Shown here: positions 44,127 to 53,172 of the stretch, in pieces
Numbering within the stretch: position 1 is the first letter of the stretch
Layout of the letters: every line of letters begins with the position of its first letter
Assembly (NCBI RefSeq): GCF_900115005.1
Contig: NZ_FOUY01000002.1
Coordinates: 124,001-188,000 of the forward strand
DNA length: 64,000 nt
Direction of reading: 5' to 3'
Source of the DNA: Pseudonocardia ammonioxydans
GTDB lineage: Bacteria; Actinomycetota; Actinomycetes; Mycobacteriales; Pseudonocardiaceae
The notes under the pieces: generated by a model
Database searches by the model: none
The model's input: only the letters and a program-made list of their open reading frames with translations
What the model was told of the DNA's origin: nothing
Program-made: the position numbers and the translations under genes

Positions 44127-44759
44127 ATGGTCCGGTCCCGCTACGCGCGGCTCCCGCAGGACCAGCAGCGGACGATCGAGCGCGCCGCGCTGGACGAGTT
44201 CGCCGCCCACGGCTTCCACGACGCCTCGCTGAACCGGGTGCTCGAGGCGTCGGGCATGTCCAAGGGGTCGCTGTACTACCACTTCGACGGCAAGGAGGAC
44301 CTCTACGTCCACGTCGCGCGGGTGGAGCTGGAGCGCCTGTTCGACGGGCTCGGGTCGTTCCCGCTGCCGGAGACCGGGGGCCCGGACGCCTTCTGGGCCG
44401 CTGTCGAGGACCACTACCTGCGGATCGTGACGGTCCTCGCCGGAACCCCGAAGCTCGCCGCGCTGCTGCGGGGCTGGATCGCGGCCTCCGGGAACCCGGC
44501 CCTGCAGCAGGCGCAGGAGGAACTGGCGCAGCTGATCGAGCCCTGGACCGGGCGGGCGCTCGCGGCCGGGCGGGCGGCCGGCGCGGTGCGGACCGACCTG
44601 CCGCCCGGGCTGCTGGTCGCGGTGGTGTTCGGGATGGGGCAGGCGATGGACACCTGGTTGCTGGCCCACGAGCCGGAGGACCCCGAGCGGGAGCTGCCCG
44701 GGCTGGTCCGGGCACTGGTCGGCATGATCCGCGGCGCGCTGGCCCCGCCCGGCCTGTGA
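44127..44759 (+). CDS. TetR-family regulator of the flavin monooxygenase
   Basis: 210 residues from ATG 44127. A GTG at 44121 overlaps the monooxygenase stop, but GGGAGG at 44112-44117 is better spaced for the ATG. The HTH is at about 15-55: AALDEFAAHGFHDASLNRVLEASGMSKGSLYYHFDGKEDLY, a near-consensus TetR recognition region. The C-terminal domain has TetR_C features with a WxAVEDHYLRIV helix. Directly downstream of the monooxygenase, it likely binds the 28-bp palindrome before that gene and is released by the enzyme's substrate. Confidence 0.92.
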   Translation: MVRSRYARLPQDQQRTIERAALDEFAAHGFHDASLNRVLEASGMSKGSLYYHFDGKEDLYVHVARVELERLFDGLGSFPLPETGGPDAFWAAVEDHYLRIVTVLAGTPKLAALLRGWIAASGNPALQQAQEELAQLIEPWTGRALAAGRAAGAVRTDLPPGLLVAVVFGMGQAMDTWLLAHEPEDPERELPGLVRALVGMIRGALAPPGL

Positions 44760-44822
44760 CGGCACGTCGAGCGGGCCCGCGAACGCTCCGGTGAACGGGA
44801 CCGTCGTACTACTGTTCGTCCC

Positions 44823-45860
44823 ATGGCGCGCCGGCCCGAGCCCGATCCCGCGACCTGGTGGGAGCGCTACGGGCACCGTCTGGAGGGACCACCCGTGACG
44901 ACCCGACCGGCCGACCAGCCCGACCGGCCACCGGCGCCCGCTGCGCCGGACCTGCGCGAGGACGAGGTGCTGCGCCCGCGGGCCGAGCGCCCCGGGTCCG
45001 GGTGGCGGCGGCTGCTGCACGACGTCACCGGGGGCCGGGTCAACCCCGGGCGCAGCGATGTCGAGGAGCGCCGCGCCGAGCTGCTGGAGCGGGTCCGCGG
45101 CCGGCTGCCCGGGGCGCACCGGGTCGCGGTCATGTCGGTCAAGGGCGGGGTCGGGAAGACGACGGTGGCGGCCTGCCTGGGTCTGACGCTGGCCGAGCAC
45201 CGTGGCGACCGCGCCGTCGTCCTCGACGCGAATCCGGACGCGGGAACGCTCGCCGACCGGCTCACCGGCGACTCGCGGGTCACCGTGCGGGAGCTGCTCG
45301 ACGACATCGACCGGGTCGCCACCTGGACCGACGTCTCCCGTTACACCAGCCTCGCCGGCCGGCTGCAGGTGCTCGCCTCGGAGCAGGACCCGGCCTCGGG
45401 GGACGCGTTCCGCCGTGACGAGTACGAGCGCGTCTGCGACCTGCTCGGCCGGTACTTCAACATCATCGTCACGGACTCCGGGACCGGCCTGGTGCACTCG
45501 GCCATGGAGGGGACCCTGGCGCGGGCCGACTCGGTCGTCGTGGTCGGCGCCCCGACCGTCGACGGTGCCGGGCGGGCGAGCAAGACCCTGGACTGGCTGG
45601 TCGCGCACGGGCACGACGACCTGGCGCGCGACGCCGTCGTCGTCCTGTCCGGTGACCGGCAGAGCCCCGAGGTCGACGCCGGTCGCGTCCTCGAGCACTT
45701 CCGCGCGCGCGTGCGCGGCGTGGTGGAGGTCCCGCACGACCCGCACCTGGCCACCGGTGGCCGGATCGACCCGGACCGGCTGCGGCCGGCCACCGCGGCG
45801 GCGTTCCTCGAACTCGCCGCCCTGGTGGCGGACGCGTTCGACGTGCGGCGACGCCGCTGA
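44823..45860 (+). CDS. MinD/ParA-like ATPase
   Basis: 345-residue deviant-Walker P-loop ATPase. Walker A KGGVGKTT is at residues 107-114 with the signature lysine early in the loop, as in ParA/MinD. VVLDANPDAGTLADRL follows, and IIVTDSGTGLVHSAM is in the Walker B region. The first 100 residues are proline- and arginine-rich with WWERYGHRLEG at the start and no named domain. The architecture (disordered N-terminus plus MinD-like ATPase) resembles EspI-type proteins near ESX secretion genes and the actinobacterial 'MinD/ParA' orphans; no secretion genes are nearby. No ParB or centromere-like repeats were found next to it. It stands alone, 28 bp before the DUF177 gene, possibly co-transcribed with it. 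Confidence 0.85.
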   Translation: MARRPEPDPATWWERYGHRLEGPPVTTRPADQPDRPPAPAAPDLREDEVLRPRAERPGSGWRRLLHDVTGGRVNPGRSDVEERRAELLERVRGRLPGAHRVAVMSVKGGVGKTTVAACLGLTLAEHRGDRAVVLDANPDAGTLADRLTGDSRVTVRELLDDIDRVATWTDVSRYTSLAGRLQVLASEQDPASGDAFRRDEYERVCDLLGRYFNIIVTDSGTGLVHSAMEGTLARADSVVVVGAPTVDGAGRASKTLDWLVAHGHDDLARDAVVVLSGDRQSPEVDAGRVLEHFRARVRGVVEVPHDPHLATGGRIDPDRLRPATAAAFLELAALVADAFDVRRRR

Positions 45861-45887
45861 GACCACACGCGTACCCTGGGCCGGGTC

Positions 45888-46469
45888 ATGAGCACGCAGC
45901 GCACCCCTGATCGTCCCGACGACAACCCGTGGGTCTTCAGTACCCGCGAGCTCGCCCGGCGGCCCGGCACCCAGCGCACCGTGAGCCGGACGGTGCCCGC
46001 CCCCTCGGGTGCGGAGGCGATCGGTCTGGTCGGTGTGATCGCCGTCCCCGGCGGGTCCGGCGTCGACCTCGACATCTCCCTGGAGTCGGTGACCGAGGGC
46101 GTCTACGTGTCCGGGACCGCGACCGCCTCGCTCGAGGGCGAGTGCTCGCGGTGCCTCGACCCGGTCACCGACGACGTCGAGATCCGGATCGGCGAACTGT
46201 TCGCCTACCCGGACTCGGTGACCGAGGAGACCACCGACGCCGACGAGATCCCGCGCCTGGTCGACGAGCGGATCGACCTCACCCAGACGGTGCGCGACGC
46301 GGTCGTCACCGACCTCCCGATGGCACCGCTGTGCACACCGGACTGCCCCGGTCTGTGCAGTGACTGCGGCGAGAGGTGGGCCGATCTCCCGTCGGATCAC
46401 GGGCATGAGACACTGGATCCTCGTTGGGAGGCACTCGAGGAGCGCCTCCCCTCCAGTGAGCAGCGCTGA
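45888..46469 (+). CDS. DUF177 (YceD) family protein
   Basis: 193 residues. The DUF177 core is [24 protein letters not shown] with its CxxC, and a second cysteine pair is [14 protein letters not shown] near the C-terminus. Relatives sit next to rpmF across bacteria and, in plants and E. coli, have been linked to 23S rRNA accumulation; the biochemical role is not settled. The gene precedes rpmF by 115 bp and belongs to the conserved DUF177-rpmF-rnc-mutM group. ATG 45888. Confidence 0.9.
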   Translation: MSTQRTPDRPDDNPWVFSTRELARRPGTQRTVSRTVPAPSGAEAIGLVGVIAVPGGSGVDLDISLESVTEGVYVSGTATASLEGECSRCLDPVTDDVEIRIGELFAYPDSVTEETTDADEIPRLVDERIDLTQTVRDAVVTDLPMAPLCTPDCPGLCSDCGERWADLPSDHGHETLDPRWEALEERLPSSEQR

Positions 46470-46584
46470 GCAGCACCGAGCGATCACCGCTGAGCACGGA
46501 ACAGCACCGCCCGCGCCGGTGATCCCCGCGGTTCCCGCCGGTGGTGCGCCAGACCTGATCGACGAAATACCGAGGAGAGTCATC

Positions 46585-46767
46585 ATGGCCGTTCCCAAGC
46601 GCCGGATGTCGCGGTCCAACACGCGTTCGCGCCGGTCGCAGTGGAAGGCCACTGCGCCGACCCTGGTCGCCTGCTCGAACCGCGCCTGCCGCGAGCCGAA
46701 GCTGCAGCACATCGCCTGCCCGACCTGCGGTCAGTACGACGGCCGGCAGGTCACCCGCCCGGCCTGA
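46585..46767 (+). CDS. rpmF: 50S ribosomal protein L32
   Basis: 60 residues from ATG 46585 with GAGGAG nearby. Starts [21 protein letters not shown], the L32 signature, followed by a zinc-ribbon with cysteines in ACSNRAC and CPTCGQY. It has four cysteines, so it is the zinc-binding form rather than the cysteine-free paralogue. Sits between DUF177 and rnc. Confidence 0.97.
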   Translation: MAVPKRRMSRSNTRSRRSQWKATAPTLVACSNRACREPKLQHIACPTCGQYDGRQVTRPA

Positions 46768-46789
46768 TCGGGTAGTGGGAGACAAGAGT

Positions 46790-47527
46790 GTGACCGGTCC
46801 GGTGACGGACCGGTCTCCTCTGCTGTCCGCGCTCGGTGTGGAGCTGGGCGACGAGCTGCTGACCCTCGCGCTCACCCACCGGTCGTACGCGTACGAGCAC
46901 GGGGGGCTGCCGACCAACGAGCGCCTGGAGTTCCTCGGGGACTCGGTGCTGTCGATCGTCGTCACCGAGCGGCTGTACCGGGACCACCCGGACCTGCCGG
47001 AGGGCCAGCTGGCGAAGCTGCGGGCCAGCGTCGTGAACATGCACGCCCTGGCCGGCGTCGCCGCGGCGCTCCCGACACCGGAGGGCGCGTCCCACGGGCT
47101 CGGGTCCTACCTGTACCTGGGGCGCGGCGAGGAGATGACCGGTGGCCGCGGCAAGGCCAGCATCCTGGCCGACGCCACCGAGGCGCTGCTGGGCGCGGTC
47201 TACCTGCAGTACGGCCTGGAACCCTCCCGTGAGCTGATCCACCGGCTGTTCGCGGAGCTGCTGCGGTCCGCACCGCTGCTCGGCGCCGGCCTGGACTGGA
47301 AGACCAGCCTGCAGGAGCTCACCGCCGCCGGCGGGCACGGCGTGCCCGAGTACCGGATCGACGAGGAGGGCCCGGACCACCTCAAGGTGTTCACCGCGAC
47401 CGCCGTCGTCGGGGGCCGTGACCTCGGCAGCGGCGCGGGGCGCACCAAGAAGGAGGCCGAGCAGAAGGCGGCCGAGCTCGCTTGGCGCGCCCTGTCGGCC
47501 GAGCAGAACACGGGCTCCACCCTGTAG
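46790..47527 (+). CDS. rnc: Ribonuclease III
   Basis: Double-strand-specific endoribonuclease that processes rRNA precursors. The signature [12 protein letters not shown] carries the catalytic acidic residues, and [16 protein letters not shown] has the second acidic set. The C-terminal double-stranded RNA-binding domain is [12 protein letters not shown] to [21 protein letters not shown] 46790 (245 residues) is preferred because GGGAGA lies seven bases upstream; GTG 46775 would add five residues. The gene starts 22 bp after rpmF and its stop codon touches the mutM ATG, so the three are co-transcribed. Confidence 0.95.
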   Translation: MTGPVTDRSPLLSALGVELGDELLTLALTHRSYAYEHGGLPTNERLEFLGDSVLSIVVTERLYRDHPDLPEGQLAKLRASVVNMHALAGVAAALPTPEGASHGLGSYLYLGRGEEMTGGRGKASILADATEALLGAVYLQYGLEPSRELIHRLFAELLRSAPLLGAGLDWKTSLQELTAAGGHGVPEYRIDEEGPDHLKVFTATAVVGGRDLGSGAGRTKKEAEQKAAELAWRALSAEQNTGSTL

Positions 47528-48409
47528 ATGCCCGAGCTCCCCGAGGTCGAGGTCGTCCGCCGGGGCCTCGCCGACCACGTCCTGGACCGGCGGGTGGCCA
47601 CCGTCGAGGTGCGGCACCCGCGTGCGGTCCGCCGGCACGCGACCGGCGCGGACGACTTCACCGCCCGGCTGACCGGCCGCACCGTGCGGGCCGCGGCCCG
47701 TCGTGGCAAGTACCTGTGGCTGGAGCTGGACTCGGCCGACCCCGGTGACAGCGCTGAGGACGCCCTGCTCGCCCACCTCGGCATGAGCGGGCAGATGCTC
47801 GTCGAGGACGCCGCGCAACCCGACGAGAAGCACCTGCGGGTGCGGATCCGGTTCGACGACGACGGCCCCGAGCTGCGGTTCGTCGACCAGCGCACGTTCG
47901 GCGGCCTGTCCGTGCACCCGCTGGCCCCCGCGACCGGCGGCGGGCTGGTCCCGGAACCGGTCGCGCACATCGCGCGGGACCCCATGGATCCCGCGTTCTC
48001 CGCCGAGGACGCCGTGGCCGCGCTGCGCCGCAGGCGGACCGAGCTCAAGCGGGCGCTGCTGGACCAGACGGTCGTCTCCGGCATCGGCAACATCTACGCC
48101 GACGAGGCGCTGTGGCGGGCGAAGCTGCACGGGCTGCGGCCGACGGAGAAGCTGACCCGGGCGCAGGGCCATGCCGTGCTCGACGCGGCCACCACCGTCA
48201 TGACCGAGGCGCTCGCCCAGGGCGGGACCTCGTTCGACGCGCTCTACGTCAACGTCAACGGTGCCTCCGGCTACTTCGACCGCTCGCTCGACGTCTACGG
48301 GCAGACGGACCGGGCGTGCACGCGCTGCGGTACCCCGATCCGCCGCGACGCGTTCATGAACCGGTCCTCGTTCACCTGCCCGCGCTGCCAGCCGAGGCCG
48401 CGGCGCTGA
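47528..48409 (+). CDS. mutM: Formamidopyrimidine-DNA glycosylase
   Basis: 293-residue base-excision repair enzyme for 8-oxoguanine and ring-opened purines. After Met the chain begins PELPEVE, with catalytic Pro2 and Glu3. [11 protein letters not shown], the helix-two-turn-helix [14 protein letters not shown], and the C-terminal zinc finger [13 protein letters not shown]...CPRCQ are all intact. ATG 47528 immediately follows the rnc stop codon. No terminator is seen in the 118 bp before the PadR gene. Confidence 0.97.
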   Translation: MPELPEVEVVRRGLADHVLDRRVATVEVRHPRAVRRHATGADDFTARLTGRTVRAAARRGKYLWLELDSADPGDSAEDALLAHLGMSGQMLVEDAAQPDEKHLRVRIRFDDDGPELRFVDQRTFGGLSVHPLAPATGGGLVPEPVAHIARDPMDPAFSAEDAVAALRRRRTELKRALLDQTVVSGIGNIYADEALWRAKLHGLRPTEKLTRAQGHAVLDAATTVMTEALAQGGTSFDALYVNVNGASGYFDRSLDVYGQTDRACTRCGTPIRRDAFMNRSSFTCPRCQPRPRR

Positions 48410-48527
48410 GCACCGGTCGCGACCCCGTCGCGATGCGCCCACGACCCCCGCACGACACGCAGACGTTGCAACGCCATCGACACTACTGCGGATCGCGTAC
48501 TAGTCTCCCGTGTAGAAGGAGGGGGCG

Positions 48528-48845
48528 ATGGACACCAGCCAGTTGCTCAAGGGGGTGCTCGATCTCGCGGTCCTGGCCGTCCTCGACAGGGAGGACGGGT
48601 ACGGCTACGAGGTCGTCCGTGCCCTGCGCGCCGCCGGGCTGACCGAGGTCGGCGACGCCTCGGTGTACGGCACGCTGCGCCGGCTCTACGGGGCCGGCCT
48701 GCTGACGTCGTACGTGGTCCCGAGCGAGGAGGGGCCGCACCGGAAGTACTACGCGATCAACGAGCCGGGCCGGGTCCGGCTGGGGGAGACGACCCGTCGG
48801 TGGCGGGAGTTCGCCGCGACGATGGACGGGCTGGTGAGCACGTGA
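48528..48845 (+). CDS. PadR-family transcriptional regulator
   Basis: 105-residue winged-helix protein of the small PadR class (PadR-s1 type). Typical features are LLKGVLDLAVLAVLDREDGYGYEVV at the start, VGDASVYGTLRRLYGAGLLTSYVVPSEEGPHRKYYAINEPGR in the wing region, and a short C-terminal helix. ATG 48528 with AGAAGGAGGGGG upstream. It overlaps the start of the next gene by four bases (GTGA), and PadR regulators paired with membrane HAAS proteins in this way usually repress their own operon. Confidence 0.93.
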   Translation: MDTSQLLKGVLDLAVLAVLDREDGYGYEVVRALRAAGLTEVGDASVYGTLRRLYGAGLLTSYVVPSEEGPHRKYYAINEPGRVRLGETTRRWREFAATMDGLVST

Positions 48846-50092
48846 CCGGGGGCCGCGGGACGGGCGTCGGGGACGACGGAAGCGAGGACATCGGGGCGAT
48901 GGGGACCAGCACCGACGAGACGGTCCGGATCGAGGATCCGGTGACCACCGACTACCTGGCCGGGCTGCGCACGGCACTGGGCGACCTGCCGTCGTCCGAG
49001 CTGGAGGAGATCGTCGAGGACACCCGCGGGCACCTCGCCGACCTGGACGGGGAGCTCGGGGAGGGCTACGACCGTGCCGCGGTGCACGAGCGGCTCGGTG
49101 CGCCCGAGGGGTACGCCGCCGAGCTGCGTGCGGCCGCCGGCTTCCCGGCGCCCCCGGCCGCGCCGCCGCGGGGCCGGTTCCCGTGGGCCGCCTGGTTCGC
49201 GGTGCTGATGCTGGTGCCGGCGACCCTGCTGGCCGGGGTGTCGGGGCTCGCGGGCCCGGACGCCGCCGCGCTGCTGGGGATCGCCCTGGTCGTGGCCGGT
49301 GTCGGGGCCCTGCCGGTGCTCGGGCAGGGCCCGCGGCTCGCGCCGGTCGGGGCGCTGGGGCCGGTCGCCGGGCTGCGCGACCGGCTGTCCCGGCGGGCGA
49401 CGGTCGGGCCGGGGGCGCCGTCCGACGGCGCGGTCACGCCGGACGGAGCGTCCCGGGCGCCCGGGATCGTGGCGTTCGTGGCGGGGCTGCAGCCGGGCTG
49501 GTGGGTGCTGCGGGCGATCGCGGCGGCCGGTGTCGGCGTCGTCCTGCTGGGGTTCGACGACGGCTCGGCCGGGCTCCTCGCGGGGGTGCTGCTGGCCGTG
49601 GTCGCGGTGCCGCTCTCGGTGGCGCTCGGGTACCGGGCCCGTGCCGACCGGCGCCGGCTCTGGCTGGTCGTGCCGCTCAACGCCTTCGCAGCAGGTCTGC
49701 TGATCGCGGCGGCCGAGACGATGCTCGAGCCCGATCCTCCCGTCACCGGGTCGCCGATCGGGTTGGCCCAGGACGGTGAGCCGGTCACCGAGGTGCGGCC
49801 GTTCGACGCCGCGGGCCGCCCGCTGTCCGGCGTCCACCTGTTCGACCAGGACGGGCAGCCGTTGACGGTGTACGAGTTCGCCTGCACCGACGAGAACGGC
49901 GTGAACGTGCTCGGTGAGGACCAGGCGGGACCCTTCCCGCGGGACACCCGCACCGTCGACCCGGAGACCGGCCGGTGCACGACCACGCCGCCGGAGCCGA
50001 TGGTCGTCACCGTTCCGGGCGCCGCACCGACGCCGGCCACATCCGTGGGTGCACCCCCGCCGGCGACGACGGCACCGCGGCCGGGCGGCTGA
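48842..50092 (+). CDS. HAAS-domain membrane protein, PadR partner
   Basis: 416 residues from GTG 48842, which overlaps the PadR stop. Residues 35-95 form the HAAS/DUF1700-like helical domain (DYLAGLRTALGDLPSSELEEIVEDTRGHLADL then RLGAPEGYAAELRAAA) found in PadR-linked membrane proteins. About six membrane helices follow between 115 and 285, then an extracellular C-terminal part of 120 residues that turns Pro/Thr-rich at the end (PGAAPTPATSVGAPPPATTAP). Function unknown; the PadR pairing suggests an envelope stress or ligand response. The gene ends before a shared terminator with the convergent corA. Confidence 0.8.
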   Translation: MTGGRGTGVGDDGSEDIGAMGTSTDETVRIEDPVTTDYLAGLRTALGDLPSSELEEIVEDTRGHLADLDGELGEGYDRAAVHERLGAPEGYAAELRAAAGFPAPPAAPPRGRFPWAAWFAVLMLVPATLLAGVSGLAGPDAAALLGIALVVAGVGALPVLGQGPRLAPVGALGPVAGLRDRLSRRATVGPGAPSDGAVTPDGASRAPGIVAFVAGLQPGWWVLRAIAAAGVGVVLLGFDDGSAGLLAGVLLAVVAVPLSVALGYRARADRRRLWLVVPLNAFAAGLLIAAAETMLEPDPPVTGSPIGLAQDGEPVTEVRPFDAAGRPLSGVHLFDQDGQPLTVYEFACTDENGVNVLGEDQAGPFPRDTRTVDPETGRCTTTPPEPMVVTVPGAAPTPATSVGAPPPATTAPRPGG

Positions 50093-50134
50093 GCCGCCCG
50101 CGAGAACCTGCCGGACCGGGGGAGCCGGCGGCCG

Positions 50135-50170
50135 GGGCCGGGCGCGTGCCGGGGGGTGCGCGCCCGGCCC
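50135..50170. terminator. Bidirectional terminator between HAAS and corA genes
   Basis: Perfect 12-bp arms GGGCCGGGCGCG (50135-50146) and CGCGCCCGGCCC (50159-50170) with a 12-base loop; it touches the corA stop codon, so it can serve both convergent genes. Confidence 0.7.
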
Positions 50171-51231
50171 TACAACCAGTCGTTCAGCTTGAACGTCGTG
50201 TACAGCGCGAGCGCGGCGACGATCATCAGCCCGAACGCCATCGGGTAGCCGAACGTCCAGTGCAGTTCGGGCATGTTGTCGAAGTTCATGCCGTAGACGG
50301 CTGCGATCAGGCTGGGGGCGAAGATGATCGCCGCCCACGACGAGACCTTCTTCATCTGCTCGTTCTGCTGGTAGCCGGCCTCGCTGAGCCGGGTCATCTC
50401 CTCGTTCTGCCGCTGGGCGACCAGCGTCGCGTTGACGGTGAGGATGTTGCCGAGCAGGTCCCGGAAGCCCTCGACGCGTTCGCGGACCCGGGTGGCGTGG
50501 TCGATGACGTCGCGCATCGCCCGGCGCAGCTCCAGGTCGGGGCTGTCCCCGGACTTGGCGAAGCGCCCGTGCAGCTCGGCGAAGATCTCCTGCAGCGGTT
50601 CCACCGCGCGCTGGAACGCGATCACCTCGCGGGTCAGCTGGTAGATCCGCCGGGACACGTGCGGATCGCCCTGGAAGACCTGCTCCTCGATCTGGTCGAT
50701 GTCGTCCTGCAGCCCGTCGAGCACCGGCATGTAGTCGTCGACCACCCGGTCCAGGACGGCGTACAGCACTGCCATCGGCCCGTGGGCGAGCAGGTCGGGG
50801 TCGCGTTCGAGCCGGTGCCGCACCTGGGCGAGGTCCGGTTCGACGGCGTGCCGGACGGTGATCACGAAGCCCGGGCCGAGGAACAGGTGCACCTCGCCGA
50901 TCTGCACGACCTCGTCGCGGTCGACGTAGCGGGCCGGCCGCAGCACGACGAACTCGGTCTCGCCGTAGCGCTCCATCTTGGGCCGCTGGTGGGCATTGAC
51001 GGTGTCCTCGACGGCGAGGCCGTGCAGCGCGAACTCGTCCGCGACCTCGTGGATCTCCGCCAGGTCCGGGCGGAGCATCCCGATCCAGCAGAAGCTCTGC
51101 GTGTCCGCGGACCCGTCGCCCGCGACGCGCTCGTCCCGGCACCGTCGCAGTTCGTCGACGGCCCGCTCGATCGAGCCGGGGGCCGCGGCCCGGCGGCCGT
51201 CGACGTACACCGCGTTGTCGATCACCGACAT
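50170..51231 (-). CDS. corA: CorA-family magnesium/cobalt transporter
   Basis: 353-residue divalent-cation channel protein. The N-terminal cytoplasmic domain (1-250) has the expected acidic helices (VVDDYMPVLDGLQDDIDQIEEQVF). The pore helix ends in the absolutely conserved YGMN (residues 313-316), followed by FDNMPEL and a second membrane helix ending in a short tail (KLNDWL). ATG 51231. It stands as a single gene between the HAAS gene and the CAP-domain gene, on the minus strand. Confidence 0.95.
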   Translation of the reverse strand: MSVIDNAVYVDGRRAAAPGSIERAVDELRRCRDERVAGDGSADTQSFCWIGMLRPDLAEIHEVADEFALHGLAVEDTVNAHQRPKMERYGETEFVVLRPARYVDRDEVVQIGEVHLFLGPGFVITVRHAVEPDLAQVRHRLERDPDLLAHGPMAVLYAVLDRVVDDYMPVLDGLQDDIDQIEEQVFQGDPHVSRRIYQLTREVIAFQRAVEPLQEIFAELHGRFAKSGDSPDLELRRAMRDVIDHATRVRERVEGFRDLLGNILTVNATLVAQRQNEEMTRLSEAGYQQNEQMKKVSSWAAIIFAPSLIAAVYGMNFDNMPELHWTFGYPMAFGLMIVAALALYTTFKLNDWL

Positions 51232-51355
51232 GGTCTGCGACCACTCCCGTCCGCCGGTCGTCCCGGCTGCCGGGCAGCCTAGCCACCGTCGCGCGGCGGT
51301 GCCGGGTGCGCGCGAGGTCCGGTCCGGAACGGGGTCAGCGCCCGAAGTAACGGGG

Positions 51356-52243
51356 TCAGCGTCCGAAGTTCTGTGTCCAGTACCCGTCGGCGAGACCGAC
51401 CCCGATCGTGGTCAGCGAGCAGTTCAGGATGTTCGCGCGGTGGCCCGGGGACTCCATCCAGTCCTGCACGACGTCCGCCGCGTCCTGCTGGCCCATCGCG
51501 ATGTTCTCCGCCCCGGGCGCGTCGTAGCCGGCCGCGGTGATCCGGTCCGCGAAGTCGCGGCCGTCCTGGCTGTCGTGGGCGAAGTAGCCGCGGGCGGCCA
51601 TGTCCTCGCTGTGCGCCTGGGCGGCCGCCGTGATGCGCGGGTCCACGGTGAGTGCGGAGCACCCGGCCTGCGTGCGCTCGGCGTTGGTCAGCTCCACGAC
51701 GCGTGCGGCCGCCCCGGACAGGCCGGTGGCCGGGGTGGTCGCACGCTCGCCGGCGGGAGCGGGATCCGGACCGGGTGCGGAGGTCCGCTCGGGTGCCGGC
51801 GCCGCCCGATCCGTCTGCTCGGCCGCCCGGCGGACGGCGGCCGCCTCGAGAGCTGCGCGGGCCGCGACCGCGTCGAGGGCAGCTCGGGCCGCCGAACCCG
51901 GGTCGGCGGGCACGGCGGCGAGGACGGCGCGGGTCGCGTCCGCGATGTCCAGCACCGGCGGTGGCCCGGGGACCGGAGGGGGCGCGGTGGTCGGCCCCGG
52001 CGCGGCGGGGGCCACCCGTGCCGGCGGGGTCGGCCCTGCTGCCGGTGTCGTGCCCGCCGGTAGCAGGGCGCCCGCAACCGGCGGCACACCGACGACGCGC
52101 AGCGGAAGGGTCTCGTCGACCCCGGCCGGGCCGGGCGGCGAGGCGTCCACCGGGGTGAGCGGGGCGGTCACGGCCAGCACGGCACCGGCACCGACCCCGC
52201 CGAGCACCGTGCGGGTGGTGCGCGGGGTGCGTCGTCGGGTCAC
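51356..52243 (-). CDS. Secreted CAP-domain (SCP/PR-1-like) protein
   Basis: 295 residues from GTG 52243 (VTRRRTPRTTRTVLGG), which starts a signal sequence (VLGGVGAGAVLAVTAPL). Residues 40-165 are low-complexity Pro/Ala/Thr, probably crossing the cell wall. The CAP domain is the last 120 residues: LTNAERTQAGCSALTVD, HSEDMAARGYFAHD, AENIAMGQ, ESPGHRANILN and the final YWTQNFG, the core motif set of the superfamily. Bacterial members are extracellular; their activity is mostly unknown. It is divergent from acyP with only 21 bp between the starts, so promoters overlap. Confidence 0.88.
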   Translation of the reverse strand: MTRRRTPRTTRTVLGGVGAGAVLAVTAPLTPVDASPPGPAGVDETLPLRVVGVPPVAGALLPAGTTPAAGPTPPARVAPAAPGPTTAPPPVPGPPPVLDIADATRAVLAAVPADPGSAARAALDAVAARAALEAAAVRRAAEQTDRAAPAPERTSAPGPDPAPAGERATTPATGLSGAAARVVELTNAERTQAGCSALTVDPRITAAAQAHSEDMAARGYFAHDSQDGRDFADRITAAGYDAPGAENIAMGQQDAADVVQDWMESPGHRANILNCSLTTIGVGLADGYWTQNFGR

Positions 52244-52264
52244 GGCGTGTAACGTAACACCACT

Positions 52265-52555
52265 GTGAGTAGCAACACAGACTCCGCCGTTCGGCTCACC
52301 GCGTGGGTCCGGGGAGAGGTGCAGGGCGTGGGTTTCCGCTGGTGGACGCGGGCGCGGGCGCTCGAGCTCGGGCTGGTCGGGCAGGCCCGGAACCTGACTG
52401 ACGGCCGGGTCGCGGTGACCGCGGAGGGTGATCGCGGTGCCTGCGAGCGGCTGCTCGACCTGCTGAAGGGTGACTCCACGCCCGGACGTGTGACCTCGGT
52501 CACCGAGAGCTGGAGCGGGGCGAGCGGCGCGTTCACCGGATTCGTCGAGGCGTGA
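52265..52555 (+). CDS. acyP: Acylphosphatase
   Basis: 96-residue enzyme that hydrolyses acyl phosphates. The active-site stretch [18 protein letters not shown] carries the phosphate-binding loop and catalytic Arg; the catalytic Asn is in [14 protein letters not shown] 52265. Next to smc in mycobacteria too, so part of the conserved neighbourhood. Confidence 0.93.
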   Translation: MSSNTDSAVRLTAWVRGEVQGVGFRWWTRARALELGLVGQARNLTDGRVAVTAEGDRGACERLLDLLKGDSTPGRVTSVTESWSGASGAFTGFVEA

Positions 52556-52632
52556 CGCGGGCGGGCCGACCGACGAGTTCCTGTCGGTGCCCGGGTCTAC
52601 AACGGTGCACACACCCGGTCGAGGAGGCCCGT

Positions 52633-53052
52633 ATGAGCGTCCGGCTCAATCCCTACCTGCACTTCGAGAACTCCGCGCGTGCGGCGATGGAGTTCTACCG
52701 CTCCGTGCTCGGCGGCGAGCTGCAGATCATGACGTTCGGCGACATGGGCGGCGAGGGACCCGTCCCGCCGCCGGACGGGGTCATGCACGCCTATCTGGAG
52801 ACCCCCGACGGGCTGGTGCTCATGGCCTCCGACGGCGACCCGGAGCGGCCCGTCGGCTCCGCGGCGGCCGGGGTCTCGATCAGCCTGTCCGGCGACGACC
52901 TCGGCACGCTGGAGCGCTGGTTCACCGCGCTCGGTGACGGCGGCACCGTGGACGTGCCCTTCGAGAAGCAGATGTGGGGTGACGTGTTCGGCCAGCTCAC
53001 CGACCGGTTCGGTGTCCGCTGGCTGGTGAACGCCGCCACCGGGCAGGGCTGA
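52633..53052 (+). CDS. VOC-family protein, PhnB-like
   Basis: 139 residues from ATG 52633, with GAGGAGG nine bases upstream. PhnB/glyoxalase-like fold: LNPYLHFENSARAAMEFYRSVLGGEL at the start, FGDMGGEGP, then DVPFEKQMWGDVFGQLTDRFGVRW at the end, the standard PhnB-like ending. No metal ligands or catalytic role can be assigned with confidence. It is followed by a terminator, so it is separate from smc. Confidence 0.88.
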   Translation: MSVRLNPYLHFENSARAAMEFYRSVLGGELQIMTFGDMGGEGPVPPPDGVMHAYLETPDGLVLMASDGDPERPVGSAAAGVSISLSGDDLGTLERWFTALGDGGTVDVPFEKQMWGDVFGQLTDRFGVRWLVNAATGQG

Positions 53053-53074
53053 CCCGCTCGCCGGGATCCGCGTG

Positions 53075-53103
53075 GCCGGGCCCCGCTGCGCGCGGGGTCC
53101 GGC
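53075..53103 (+). terminator. Hairpin terminator between VOC gene and smc
   Basis: Arms GCCGGGCCCCGC (53075-53086) and GCGGGGTCCGGC (53092-53103), twelve pairs with one G-U and a 5-base loop, 22 bp after the VOC stop codon. Confidence 0.7.
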
Positions 53104-53172
53104 GCGGCGGTCCGGGGCGCCGCCGACCGCCCGATACGCTGGTGCTCCCCGTTTTCTGGAGAGCCGTCCCCC

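Noticed and set aside
44823..45860. A plasmid partition system.
   Set aside because: No ParB or parS-like repeats, and the gene lies within core chromosomal genes.
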